DNA from: an uncultured Prevotellaceae bacterium | GTDB taxonomy: Bacteria; Bacteroidota; Bacteroidia; Bacteroidales; Bacteroidaceae | Length of the DNA: 7,622 bases | NCBI GenBank assembly: GCA_945827465.1 | Contig: CALZOH010000161.1 | Span: forward strand, 1-7,622 | Direction: 5' to 3' | In this document: in pieces, positions 1 to 6,961 of the stretch | How positions within the stretch are numbered: the first letter of the stretch is position 1 | Layout: every line of letters begins with the position of its first letter | Translations under genes and position numbers: made by a program | The notes under the pieces: model-generated | Database searches by the model: none | Told to the model about the DNA's origin: nothing | The model's input: only the letters and a program-made list of their open reading frames with translations

Positions 1-1362
1 GGTATCAAGTTGTTCGGTGTTAAGTGGGCTACCTTCCCTTCGCTGCGTGCTGGATGGCTCATGTCTAACGAGTCTTGGTTCAATGTGAAGCCTATCAACT
101 ATCTGAAACTTTCTGCCGGATATGAAGAGTCTGGTAATGACAATATCGACTACTATGCAAGTCGTACCTACTTCGCAAACACTAAGTTTATGGATAAGGC
201 TACTTCACTTGTATTGGCCAATATTGCTAACTCTGAGATTCAGTGGGAAACTACTCGTCGTTTCAATGCCGGTTTTGAATCGAGCTTGCTCGACAACCGC
301 TTGTTCTTAGGCGTAAACTTCTTCTGGAGCAAAACTTCCAACCTTTTGACTCTCCAGAACCTGAACTACCTCACCGGTCTTCCTGCTATGTGGAGCAACA
401 ACGGTGCTTTGAAGAATACGGGTGTAAATGTGAATGTAAATGGTGTATTGGTTAATACCAAGAACTTCAAGTGGGAACTCGGCTTCAGCATGGGTCACTA
501 CAAGAATGAGATTACCAAGCTGCCTGCCCAGTACATGTACACTTATAACTTGAACGAAGACGGTAGCAAGGGTGCTATCTACAATACCATCCAGGGTTAT
601 ACATCTTCTATTTATGGCAAGGATAACATCTTGACAAGCGTTGGTAATGCTGCAGGTGTATTCTATGGCTATAAGACTCAGGGCATCTTCGCCAGCGAAG
701 CCGAAGCTTCAACTGCCGGTAAGTACGGTTATTTGAGATATCCGACCGGTTATACGGGAGACCCCTATCGTAACTTCAAGGCCGGTGATGTTCACTTCGT
801 AGACCAGAATGGTGACGGTTGGATTTCTGAAGCTGATATGGTTAAGATTGGTGATCCTAACCCCGATCTCTACGGTAATATCTTCACCAGTTTCAACTTC
901 TTGAAGAATTTCACTTTGGACGTAGTGTTCAAGTATTCTTTGGGTAACGATATCTTTAATTATCAAGCTTCTCAGTTGGAGCAGATGAACAATCTGTGGA
1001 ATCAGACCAAGGCTGTAGTTAATCGTTGGACCTATGAAGGTCAGGTTACCGATATGCCGCGTGCTGTCTTGACTTCCAGCTCTGAGTGGGTTAACAACGA
1101 ACGCTTCTCCGATCGTTGGATTGAGGATGGTTCCTTCTTGAAACTGAAGAAAGTTCGTCTCACTTACAAATTGCCGCTTTCTCTCTCTTGGTTGCAAGGT
1201 TTGACAGTTTGGGGTGAAGCTAACAACTTGTTTACAATTACTGAATACAGAGGTGTAGATCCTGAAGTATCTTGCGGTAACGGTGTTCTCTATCAGGGTA
1301 TCGATGCAGGATTCTTGCCACAGTCTCGCTCCTTCAACTTCGGTATTACTATTAACTTGTAA
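1..1362 (+). CDS. SusC/RagA-family TonB-dependent outer-membrane transporter, C-terminal fragment
   Basis: The reading frame is open from the first base, so the gene begins left of the window; 453 codons are present before TAA at 1360. SusC proteins usually have about 1000 residues, so this is roughly the C-terminal 45 percent: beta-barrel strands without the carboxypeptidase-like, TonB-box or plug regions. Family hallmarks seen are a G-D-V-x-F-x-D-Q-N-G-D-G stretch at fragment residues 262-273, whose D268-x-N-x-D-G resembles an EF-hand calcium loop, followed by I-G-x-P-x-P-D and S-L-G-N-D-I-F-N. Near the end come F-L-K-L-K-K-V-R-L-T-Y, then N-N-L-F-T and a final barrel strand ending F-G-I-T-I-N-L. 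By family knowledge it imports oligosaccharides across the outer membrane using TonB energy, capped by its SusD partner. SusD follows after 12 bases. The substrate is inferred only from the GH92 gene downstream. Confidence 0.96.
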   Translation, partial: GIKLFGVKWATFPSLRAGWLMSNESWFNVKPINYLKLSAGYEESGNDNIDYYASRTYFANTKFMDKATSLVLANIANSEIQWETTRRFNAGFESSLLDNRLFLGVNFFWSKTSNLLTLQNLNYLTGLPAMWSNNGALKNTGVNVNVNGVLVNTKNFKWELGFSMGHYKNEITKLPAQYMYTYNLNEDGSKGAIYNTIQGYTSSIYGKDNILTSVGNAAGVFYGYKTQGIFASEAEASTAGKYGYLRYPTGYTGDPYRNFKAGDVHFVDQNGDGWISEADMVKIGDPNPDLYGNIFTSFNFLKNFTLDVVFKYSLGNDIFNYQASQLEQMNNLWNQTKAVVNRWTYEGQVTDMPRAVLTSSSEWVNNERFSDRWIEDGSFLKLKKVRLTYKLPLSLSWLQGLTVWGEANNLFTITEYRGVDPEVSCGNGVLYQGIDAGFLPQSRSFNFGITINL

Positions 1363-1374
1363 AATTGTCACACA

Positions 1375-3615
1375 ATGAAAAATAGATCTTTTATATCAAT
1401 ACTTGCCATCCTTTTCGCAGCCACCTTTATGGCTTCCTCTTGCGATGACATGTTGACTCCGGAACTGAAACGTTACACGGAAGATTATGCACAGGACTCT
1501 GTTTATTCAGCTTTCGGTATCTTGAAAGGTATCCAGAAGGTAGGTGAACGTAGCGTGCTCCTCGATGCTGCTCGTAGTGACCTTTCCACGGTTGGTACTT
1601 ATACGACCGATTCCATCAAGAGCATTGCCAACTTCGAAGATCCTGAGGATGGTTCTTGCACCTTGTTGAATGCTGCAGACTATTATCATATCATCAACTC
1701 TTGCAACTTCTATATGGCTCGCGTTGACACCACTTTGTCAAAGAACGGTGTGCCCGAAATGTTGCGTGAGTATGCTCAGATTCAAGTAATCCGTGCTTGG
1801 ACTTACACTCAGTTGGTTCGTTACTATGGTGAAGTTCCTTTCATCACCGAGCCTATCTCCAGCACAGAGCAGGCTGCCAGCTTGGAACAGAACGCTCCGC
1901 GCGTCAATCGTTCTAACTTGGTTGATATGTTGCTCGAAGCCGGCCTTCGTCGCGCTTATGAGTTGCAGCTTCAGTATGGTATGCCTAAGTATGGTGACAT
2001 TAACAATGGTAGCGTAACCACCAGTTCACGTTATTGCTTCATCCCCGTTCAGTTGGTATTGGGTGAGTTGTACCTGATGGCTAACCAGTACGAGAAAGCA
2101 GCTGAAGTTTATTATGATTACTTCACGGATACCAAGATCGGTTCTCCTGCCGATAACAATAATGTCTTCCAGTGCGGTTATAGCGAGACCTCTTCTAATG
2201 GTGTTATAACGTCGGTATATGCCCATTCCGGAAATTGGTTGAATATCTTCAGTGGTTTCAATACAAATGAAAATTTGGTTGTTACTGTCGGTGCTGCCAA
2301 CTCCGTAATCGGTACTACGATGACGGGTATTGCCCAGACCTTCGGTTTCGAGACAACCTCTACGACTAATGGTGGTTCTTCTGCTACTATCACTACTTCT
2401 CCGAATGAGCGTTTCCAGCAGATCATTCCTTCTCAGAGCTATATTTCCTTGAATGAGGCTCAGAAGTTCTGCATCTGGAAGTCCAACAATGGCACAGAGA
2501 CTATCAATTATATTGAAGGCTCAGGTGACGGTCGTCTTTACGGAACTGCTCCGAGTGTACAGTTCACTCGCGGTGAAATCTCTCGTATCATCGACAAGTT
2601 TGCTCCGTTGTCGGGAAGAGCTTCTGCTGTTTCTACTGATGCTTACGGCTTCTCACTGCAGTATCGCATTCCGCTCTATCGTAAGGCTCAGGTTTATCTG
2701 AACTTTGCTGAGGCCATCAACCGTTTGGGCTTCCCCCAGATTGCGTTCGGTGTATTGAAGGATGGTTTGAACCGTCAGAACTTCCCCTCTTTGTCTCGCA
2801 AGGACATTGACGACAATGTTTACTACGTTGTTCCGACTGATTCTGGTGATGTAACCTTGGGCGTTATCAAGGCATATCCTCATAGCGAAATTGCCGATAG
2901 CATGGTTTATGATACTTTGTTGTATGCCGATGGCTACGAGGCTGACTCTACGCTGATTCAATTTGATGTTCCTTACTTCGCTACCCAGCCTCAGGCTTAT
3001 ACCGGTGGTATGTATTACCTGACGGTTGACGAAATGGAGCGTGCTGAGAAGTATGACTTCATCCGTAAGTTCTGGACCGAGGAAACTTGGAACAATACAG
3101 CTGCCGAAACTTCCACACGTGCCGGTATCCACAGCCGTGGTTGCGGCAATACGGGTGGCTATCAAGATACCATCTTCACTTATGCCCGCATGGTGGCTAA
3201 GAAGGTGGCTGAAGACAGAGCTCGTCGCAACAGCTGGACCTATGAGCAGCAGAAGGAAGTAGAGGATTCTCTCCATATCGGCAACGATATTCTGCTTGCA
3301 GAGGATCAGGCTAAGAACACTTCCGTTGGTGCAGTATTCGGTCCTTCACAGGATGAAATCATCAACGCTGTTGAGAACTTGATTATCGATGAGTTCGCTC
3401 TTGAAACAGCATTTGAGGGTCATCGCTTTACCGACCTGCTCCGCTTCGCTGCTCATAAGAACGATGCCGGTCTTGATGGTACAGATTGGTTCGCATGGAA
3501 GATGGCTCGTCGCAATTCTTCTGTTACCTCTGATGCCAACGATTATGACGCATCACTTTATGAGAAGATGAAGAATCGTCAGTATTGGTTCTTCCAGTTG
3601 CCGAAGAAGAAATAA
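1375..3615 (+). CDS. SusD/RagB-family glycan-binding outer-membrane lipoprotein, oversized
   Basis: The 746-residue product starts with a lipoprotein signal: basic M-K-N-R, a hydrophobic stretch, then M-A-S-S-C with lipidated Cys23. The acidic D-D after it is compatible with surface export in Bacteroidota. SusD hallmarks follow: R-A-W-T-Y-T-Q-L-V-R-Y-Y-G-E-V-P-F near residues 140-156, a TPR-like helix pair near 220-245, Y-R-K-A-Q-V-Y-L-N-F-A-E-A at 435-447, and D-E-F-A-L-E-T-A-F-E-G-H-R-F-T-D-L-L-R at 672-690. SusD proteins are usually 500-600 residues. The excess lies mainly between the last two motifs, which are about 235 residues apart; this part includes G-I-H-S-R-G-C-G. The protein should form the lid over SusC and bind glycan at the cell surface. 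The ATG at 1375 is chosen because it gives the signal peptide directly. The gene is translationally close to SusC and ends before a strong terminator. Confidence 0.96.
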   Translation: MKNRSFISILAILFAATFMASSCDDMLTPELKRYTEDYAQDSVYSAFGILKGIQKVGERSVLLDAARSDLSTVGTYTTDSIKSIANFEDPEDGSCTLLNAADYYHIINSCNFYMARVDTTLSKNGVPEMLREYAQIQVIRAWTYTQLVRYYGEVPFITEPISSTEQAASLEQNAPRVNRSNLVDMLLEAGLRRAYELQLQYGMPKYGDINNGSVTTSSRYCFIPVQLVLGELYLMANQYEKAAEVYYDYFTDTKIGSPADNNNVFQCGYSETSSNGVITSVYAHSGNWLNIFSGFNTNENLVVTVGAANSVIGTTMTGIAQTFGFETTSTTNGGSSATITTSPNERFQQIIPSQSYISLNEAQKFCIWKSNNGTETINYIEGSGDGRLYGTAPSVQFTRGEISRIIDKFAPLSGRASAVSTDAYGFSLQYRIPLYRKAQVYLNFAEAINRLGFPQIAFGVLKDGLNRQNFPSLSRKDIDDNVYYVVPTDSGDVTLGVIKAYPHSEIADSMVYDTLLYADGYEADSTLIQFDVPYFATQPQAYTGGMYYLTVDEMERAEKYDFIRKFWTEETWNNTAAETSTRAGIHSRGCGNTGGYQDTIFTYARMVAKKVAEDRARRNSWTYEQQKEVEDSLHIGNDILLAEDQAKNTSVGAVFGPSQDEIINAVENLIIDEFALETAFEGHRFTDLLRFAAHKNDAGLDGTDWFAWKMARRNSSVTSDANDYDASLYEKMKNRQYWFFQLPKKK

Positions 3616-3631
3616 TCTTTCGTTTCAATAT

Positions 3632-3662
3632 AAAAAAGTCCGGGTTTTGCCCGGGCTTTTTT
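3632..3662 (+). terminator. Rho-independent terminator after SusD
   Basis: GTCCGGG (3638-3644) and CCCGGGC (3650-3656) form a 7-bp stem with one T-G wobble around a TTTTG loop. Flanking runs of six A and six T extend the stem and give the U-tract. It starts 16 bases after the SusD stop. The symmetrical A and T runs mean it could also act on the opposite strand, although no minus-strand gene is visible. It should largely separate SusCD transcription from the GH92 gene. Confidence 0.9.
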
Positions 3663-3733
3663 ATTGCCATTGCGAAAGGGTCGGGAGTTTGCGGTTCGTC
3701 GCTTCTTTCGTGCTTTATCCCAAGAAATTGTCT

Positions 3734-3741
3734 TAAATTTG
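3734..3741 (+). promoter_or_regulatory. Candidate Bacteroidota -7 promoter element for GH92
   Basis: TAAATTTG is an exact match to the Bacteroidota sigma-ABfr -7 consensus TAnnTTTG. It lies 56 bases before the GH92 ATG and 71 bases after the SusD terminator, a sensible place for an independent promoter. No good TTTG -33 element is present at the usual spacing of about 20 bases, so the promoter may be weak or activator-dependent. A single 8-base match with six fixed positions can also arise by chance. Confidence 0.45.
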
Positions 3742-3797
3742 TGCTGCGGTTGATGACGGCCGCTATTATTCCCAAAGAATCAAACAATCTATATTAT

Positions 3798-6035
3798 ATG
3801 AATCGATTTTTATCAGCTTTAATCTTAGTGGTGTGTTTCATGTGTCCGGCAGCCGTTGTTTCGGCCGACCATGTTGACGATGTGAATCCGCTTATCGGAA
3901 CCGACAACCATGGTCATGTGTTTGTGGGAGCCAATATCCCTTTCGGCGCAGTGAATGTAGGTCCCAATCAGATGGGTGAAGGCTGGGACTGGTGTTCCGG
4001 CTATAATTATCCCGACAATACCATTAAGGGTTTCAGTATGCTTCATCTCAGCGGTACGGGTTGTGCCGACTTGGGTGATATTTGCTTGATGCCGGTAGTG
4101 GGCAAGGTGTCGCTTCATCGCGGAAAGGCCGACCAGCCCGAGTCGGGCTTCTTCTCAACGTTCAGTCACAACCGCGAGGTGACTCAGCCTGGTTATTATT
4201 CCGTATTTCTCGACCGCTTCGGCGTGCAGGCCGAGATGACTGCTACCGCTCGCACCGGATTGTTCCGCTTTACCTATCCCGATGGTGCCGATGCGCGTTT
4301 GGTGTTCGACTTGGAGAATGGTATCAGCGACCGTCCCATTATGGGCAGCATTCGTAAGGTCGACGATTACACGGTGACGGGTTTCCGCATCTCCAGCGGC
4401 TGGGCCAGCAAGCATTATGTTTATTTTGCGGCCGTCTTTTCCCAGCCCATGTCGGCCTGGCAGGCTTCTGTGAACGATTCGGTGGTGACCGCCGAGCCTC
4501 TTCAACATCCTGCAACCTACGGTCTGGCTTCGTTCCGCACCAAGCAGGGAGAGCCTTTGTTGGTAAAGGTGTCGGTGTCGGGCGTGAGTGCCGAAAACGC
4601 TTTGGCCAATCTCAAGGCTGAAATGAAGGACTGGAACTTCGATGGCGTGAAGGCTACGGCCCGTCGTCGTTGGCTCAACGAGCTGAACCGCATTGATGCC
4701 ACGTTCCATTCCGATCGTGAGCGCAAGGCGTTCTACACTGCGTTCTATCACATGATGATTGCCCCGCAGCTGTTTTGCGACGTGAACGGCGACTATCGCG
4801 GTTCCGACGGCAACAATCATCTGGGTGCCACCTTCCGCAACTATACCACTTGGTCGCTTTGGGATACTTATCGCGCCTACCATCCGTTGGCTACGTTGGT
4901 TTTCCCCGAGTTGCAGCAGGATTGGGTGCAGACGATGCTCCATATCCATCAGGAGCAGGGCTTCTTGCCTATCTGGCACCTGATGGGCAATGAAACGGGT
5001 TGTATGGTCGGTATTTCTTCCGTACCCGTGCTGGCAGATATGTTTCTCAAAGGTTTTGTGAAGGAACAGGACAAGCAAGCTGTTTATCAGGCCATGAAGG
5101 CAACGATGCAGCGTCCCTTCCGCCATCTGGACAAGTTCAATCACTATGGTTACATTCCTACCAATATGGGTACAGAAGATGTGGCTACGGCTTTGGAGTA
5201 TGCGCTCAACTATTGGAGCCTTGCCCAGGTTGCCAAACAGTTGGGCGAGAAGGCCGACTACGACGCGTTTATGAAGCTTTCGCAGGCTTATCGTCTGCTT
5301 TACGATCCGGCTACGGGCTTTTTGCGACCCAAGGATGATAAGGGTAACTTTGATTCGGCCGTTGGCTTTAAGCCCAATCTCCCGCACAAGAGTTACACGG
5401 AGGGAACGCCTTGGCAATATTTGTGGCTTGTTCCTCACGACGTGACGGGCTTGTGCGAGCTGCTGGGCGGAAAGAAGATTTTTACCGCTCGACTCGACTC
5501 CCTCTTTACGACCAGCTCCGACCTGGGCGAACATTATACCCCCGACATTGCCGGCCTCATCGGTCAGTACGCTCACGGCAACGAGCCCAGTCACCACGTG
5601 GCTTACCTCTACAATTACGTGGGATGCCCCTGGAAGGGTCAGGCCCGCTTGCGCGAAATCATGGACACCTTCTATGGCGATGACCACATGGGCCTGCCGG
5701 GTAATGAAGACGTGGGCCAGATGTCGGCCTGGTATGTGCTTTCGGCTTTGGGCCTTTATCAGGTAGAGCCTTGCGGCGGCCGTTACGTCTTGGGCAGCCC
5801 CATCGTCGACGAAGCCCGCGTCAATGTAGGCAACGGGCGCACGCTCCATATCCGTGCCCACAACAATACGCCCGAAAACAAGTATGTGCAGAAGGTGCTC
5901 TTCAATGGTAAGAAGTACACGCGTTCGTACGTGATGTATGAAGACTTGGTGAAGGGTTGTACGCTTGAGTTCTTTATGGGCAGCAAGCCCTCGTCGTTTG
6001 GCAAGAAAGCCGCCGACTGCCCTGTGAGCTTTTAG
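3798..6035 (+). CDS. GH92 family exo-alpha-mannosidase, secreted
   Basis: The 745-residue product matches the usual GH92 length. The frame stays open 71 codons upstream into SusD, but the ATG at 3798 is chosen because it begins a signal peptide, with likely signal peptidase I cleavage after V-V-S-A (residue 23). GH92 landmarks in order: N-P-L-I-G-T (30-35), V-G-A-N-I-P-F-G, W-D-W-C-S-G-Y, H-L-S-G-T-G-C-A-D-L-G-D, T-T-W-S-L-W-D-T-Y-R, E-G-T-P-W-Q-Y (535-541), H-G-N-E-P-S-H-H (593-600), and G-N-E-D-V-G-Q-M-S-A-W (635-645). By family comparison E535 is the likely general acid and D638 the likely base, with calcium at the active site. GH92 enzymes are inverting, calcium-dependent and remove terminal alpha-mannose; the linkage preference cannot be read here. 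It probably acts in the periplasm or at the surface on glycan handled by the upstream SusCD pair. GC content is visibly higher than in SusCD. Confidence 0.96.
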   Translation: MNRFLSALILVVCFMCPAAVVSADHVDDVNPLIGTDNHGHVFVGANIPFGAVNVGPNQMGEGWDWCSGYNYPDNTIKGFSMLHLSGTGCADLGDICLMPVVGKVSLHRGKADQPESGFFSTFSHNREVTQPGYYSVFLDRFGVQAEMTATARTGLFRFTYPDGADARLVFDLENGISDRPIMGSIRKVDDYTVTGFRISSGWASKHYVYFAAVFSQPMSAWQASVNDSVVTAEPLQHPATYGLASFRTKQGEPLLVKVSVSGVSAENALANLKAEMKDWNFDGVKATARRRWLNELNRIDATFHSDRERKAFYTAFYHMMIAPQLFCDVNGDYRGSDGNNHLGATFRNYTTWSLWDTYRAYHPLATLVFPELQQDWVQTMLHIHQEQGFLPIWHLMGNETGCMVGISSVPVLADMFLKGFVKEQDKQAVYQAMKATMQRPFRHLDKFNHYGYIPTNMGTEDVATALEYALNYWSLAQVAKQLGEKADYDAFMKLSQAYRLLYDPATGFLRPKDDKGNFDSAVGFKPNLPHKSYTEGTPWQYLWLVPHDVTGLCELLGGKKIFTARLDSLFTTSSDLGEHYTPDIAGLIGQYAHGNEPSHHVAYLYNYVGCPWKGQARLREIMDTFYGDDHMGLPGNEDVGQMSAWYVLSALGLYQVEPCGGRYVLGSPIVDEARVNVGNGRTLHIRAHNNTPENKYVQKVLFNGKKYTRSYVMYEDLVKGCTLEFFMGSKPSSFGKKAADCPVSF

Positions 6036-6062
6036 AGCGTAGGCTTCTGTCTTGTTAAAAAG

Positions 6063-6104
6063 AAAAGCATTCCGTTTCCCGGTGAGGCGGAATGCTTTTT
6101 GTTT
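6063..6104 (+). terminator. Rho-independent terminator after GH92
   Basis: AAAAGCATTCCG (6063-6074) is perfectly complementary to CGGAATGCTTTT (6088-6099), a 12-bp stem with a 13-base loop. A T-rich tail (6096-6104, interrupted by one G) follows. It lies 27 bases after the GH92 stop and marks the end of that transcript. The A-rich left arm makes it potentially bidirectional. Confidence 0.93.
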
Positions 6105-6171
6105 TCGTGCCGTGGCGAGGAGGATGTCGAAGAATGTCCGTTTTCTACAAGCTAACCCGGAATGGTTTGCC

Positions 6172-6179
6172 TACATTTG
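6172..6179 (+). promoter_or_regulatory. Candidate -7 promoter element before the AraC remnant
   Basis: TACATTTG matches TAnnTTTG exactly and lies 28 bases before the ATG at 6207, which would give a short leader. No TTTG appears at the expected -33 distance. If real, it is the promoter of the now-broken regulator. Confidence 0.4.
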
Positions 6180-6206
6180 CCGTCTCGTTCAAGAATACCT
6201 GCCCAC

Positions 6207-6717
6207 ATGTCGTCCTTTCAAATCTTCACCCCTTCGAGCCGCCTGCAGCCTTACGTCCGTTATTATTGGACGCTGCAGGATGCGGCTGCCGGCGTCGGCT
6301 ACGAGCGTTCTATCCCTTGGGGCTGTGTTCAGCTCTTCTTCCACCGGGGGCAGCGGCTTTTCTCTCAAACTCAGGGTCGGCTCCAGCCCCGCCACTTCGT
6401 CTGCGGGCAGGCTACCCGCTATTCCGACCTGCGCATCGAGGGAAGGATCGACATGTTGGTCGTAGTCTTTCAGCCCCATGCCGCCCGGCTGTTCTTAGGT
6501 GCTCCCGTTTCGCTCTTTCGCGAGGCCAGCGTGGCGATTGACGATGTAGAAGATGCCGCCCTGGCCGAGCTCGCCCGCCGGGTGGAAGATACGGCCGACC
6601 CGCGGCTTTGCCGACCAGTCCCACATGATCAAGGAGTTCCGGCAGTTCACCGGTTACACCCCGGCGCAGTACTTGGTGGCCTGCGCGCCCGTTTCCGACT
6701 ATTTCTCCCTGCCTTGA
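6207..6717 (+). pseudogene. AraC-family transcriptional regulator, internally deleted and frameshifted
   Basis: The first 131 codons from ATG 6207 encode an N-terminal effector domain of the type found in small AraC regulators: F-T-P-S-S-R-L-Q-P-Y-V-R-Y-Y-W, I-P-W-G-C-V-Q-L-F-F-H, F-V-C-G-Q, and V-V-V-F-Q-P-H-A-A-R-L-F. After about 6600 this frame turns into meaningless sequence. In the next frame (6601-6717) the characteristic end of an AraC DNA-binding domain appears: G-F-A-D-Q-S-H-M-I-K-E-F, then F-T-G-Y-T-P-A-Q-Y-L, then TGA at 6715. Full-length relatives have about 260-280 residues; here roughly 90 are missing, including the whole first helix-turn-helix. The two halves are also out of frame. 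No DNA-binding protein can be made, so I call it a pseudogene. A 7-bp direct repeat GCCGACC (6594-6600 and 6610-6616) flanks the junction. A read-through frame would end at 6764 with an unrelated tail. A clone or assembly deletion is possible but would have to be large. Confidence 0.85.
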
Positions 6718-6761
6718 GCGACGATGTCTGTTTTCTTCTATCCCACGCCTTGCGTTCCCCG

Positions 6762-6769
6762 TAATTTTG
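6762..6769 (+). promoter_or_regulatory. Candidate -7 promoter element before the inverted-repeat unit
   Basis: TAATTTTG fits TAnnTTTG and is followed by CA, a context common for Bacteroidales promoters. Transcription would start around 6775-6780 and run through the left inverted repeat, the 39-codon ORF and the VOC gene. No clear -33 TTTG is seen; a T-rich stretch lies at 6731-6739. Confidence 0.5.
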
Positions 6770-6773
6770 CAGT

Positions 6774-6788
6774 GTCTTTGCGCAAGAC
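6774..6788 (+). repeat. Short inverted repeat at the predicted transcription start
   Basis: GTCTT and AAGAC flank a TGCGC loop, a 5-bp dyad just downstream of the candidate -7 element. It could be an operator half-site pair or simply chance; nothing ties it to a regulator. Confidence 0.25.
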
Positions 6789-6795
6789 CCTGTTA

Positions 6796-6814
6796 AACCC
6801 AAATCGGTCATTAG
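6796..6814 (+). repeat. Left inverted repeat, 19 bp
   Basis: Exact reverse complement of 6943-6961. It lies downstream of the candidate promoter and 6 bases before the small ORF's ATG, so it would be in the untranslated leader of any transcript from that promoter. Confidence 0.9.
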
Positions 6815-6960
6815 ACTATTATGCGCAAACAAACTTTCTTTTTGTCATCTGCCTTTCCGTTTTTCGGTTGCAATGGAACCCCATTGCGCCCTCAAAACGT
6901 AGAGACATCTGAACAAAAACAAGAGTTGTTATCATCATAACGCTAATGACCGATTTGGGT
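6797..6960. mobile_element. MITE-like unit of 164 bp with perfect terminal inverted repeats
   Basis: ACCCAAATCGGTCATTAG at 6797-6814 is repeated as an exact reverse complement at 6943-6960; the match extends one more base outward (6796/6961). Immediately outside, TAA occurs as a direct repeat on both sides (6794-6796 and 6961-6963), as expected of a 3-bp target duplication. The unit is far too short for a transposase and contains only a 39-codon ORF. Several IS families make 3-bp duplications (for example the IS1031 group of IS5, with TNA) or have IRs starting with AC (IS982), but I cannot assign the ends to a named IS. Alternatives are a long-range RNA stem with a 128-base loop or an operator pair. 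The three-base duplication alone is weak evidence; the 19-bp perfect match is strong evidence that the repeat is real. Confidence 0.6.
6821..6940 (+). CDS. Small lipoprotein-like ORF, 39 codons, unknown
   Basis: ATG at 6821 to TAA at 6938. The peptide starts MRKQTFFLSSAFPFFGC: two basic residues, a short hydrophobic core with one proline, then F-F-G-C resembling a lipobox with Cys17. About 22 polar residues follow, including E-Q-K-Q-E near the end. The ORF fits exactly between the two inverted repeats, with 6 bases on the left and 2 on the right. I do not recognise it. It could be a tiny lipoprotein carried by the element, the truncated 5' end of a larger lipoprotein gene, or chance. It has no obvious Shine-Dalgarno sequence, which is not unusual in Bacteroidota. 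Confidence that it is translated is low to moderate. Confidence 0.35.
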   Translation: MRKQTFFLSSAFPFFGCNGTPLRPQNVETSEQKQELLSS

Positions 6961-6961
6961 T
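6943..6961 (-). repeat. Right inverted repeat, 19 bp
   Basis: Exact reverse complement of 6796-6814, starting 2 bases after the TAA of the small ORF and ending 21 bases before the VOC start codon. If the element is mobile, this end supplies most of the upstream sequence of the VOC gene. Confidence 0.9.

Noticed and set aside
709..1371. 220-codon open frame antisense to SusC
   Set aside because: It is a mirror of conserved SusC barrel sequence with no recognisable protein features.
3585..3797. Upstream extension of GH92 into SusD
   Set aside because: The frame is open, but it crosses the SusD terminator and would bury the signal peptide that starts at 3798.
4155..5861. 568-codon open frame antisense to GH92
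   Set aside because: It is a shadow of GH92 codon bias. The opposite strand carries all GH92 motifs in order, and this frame shows no domain or signal.
6052..6541. Overlapping + strand frames (6052-6465, 6092-6541) around the AraC start
   Set aside because: They run across the GH92 terminator and show no family motifs, whereas the frame from 6207 has clear AraC sensor-domain sequence.
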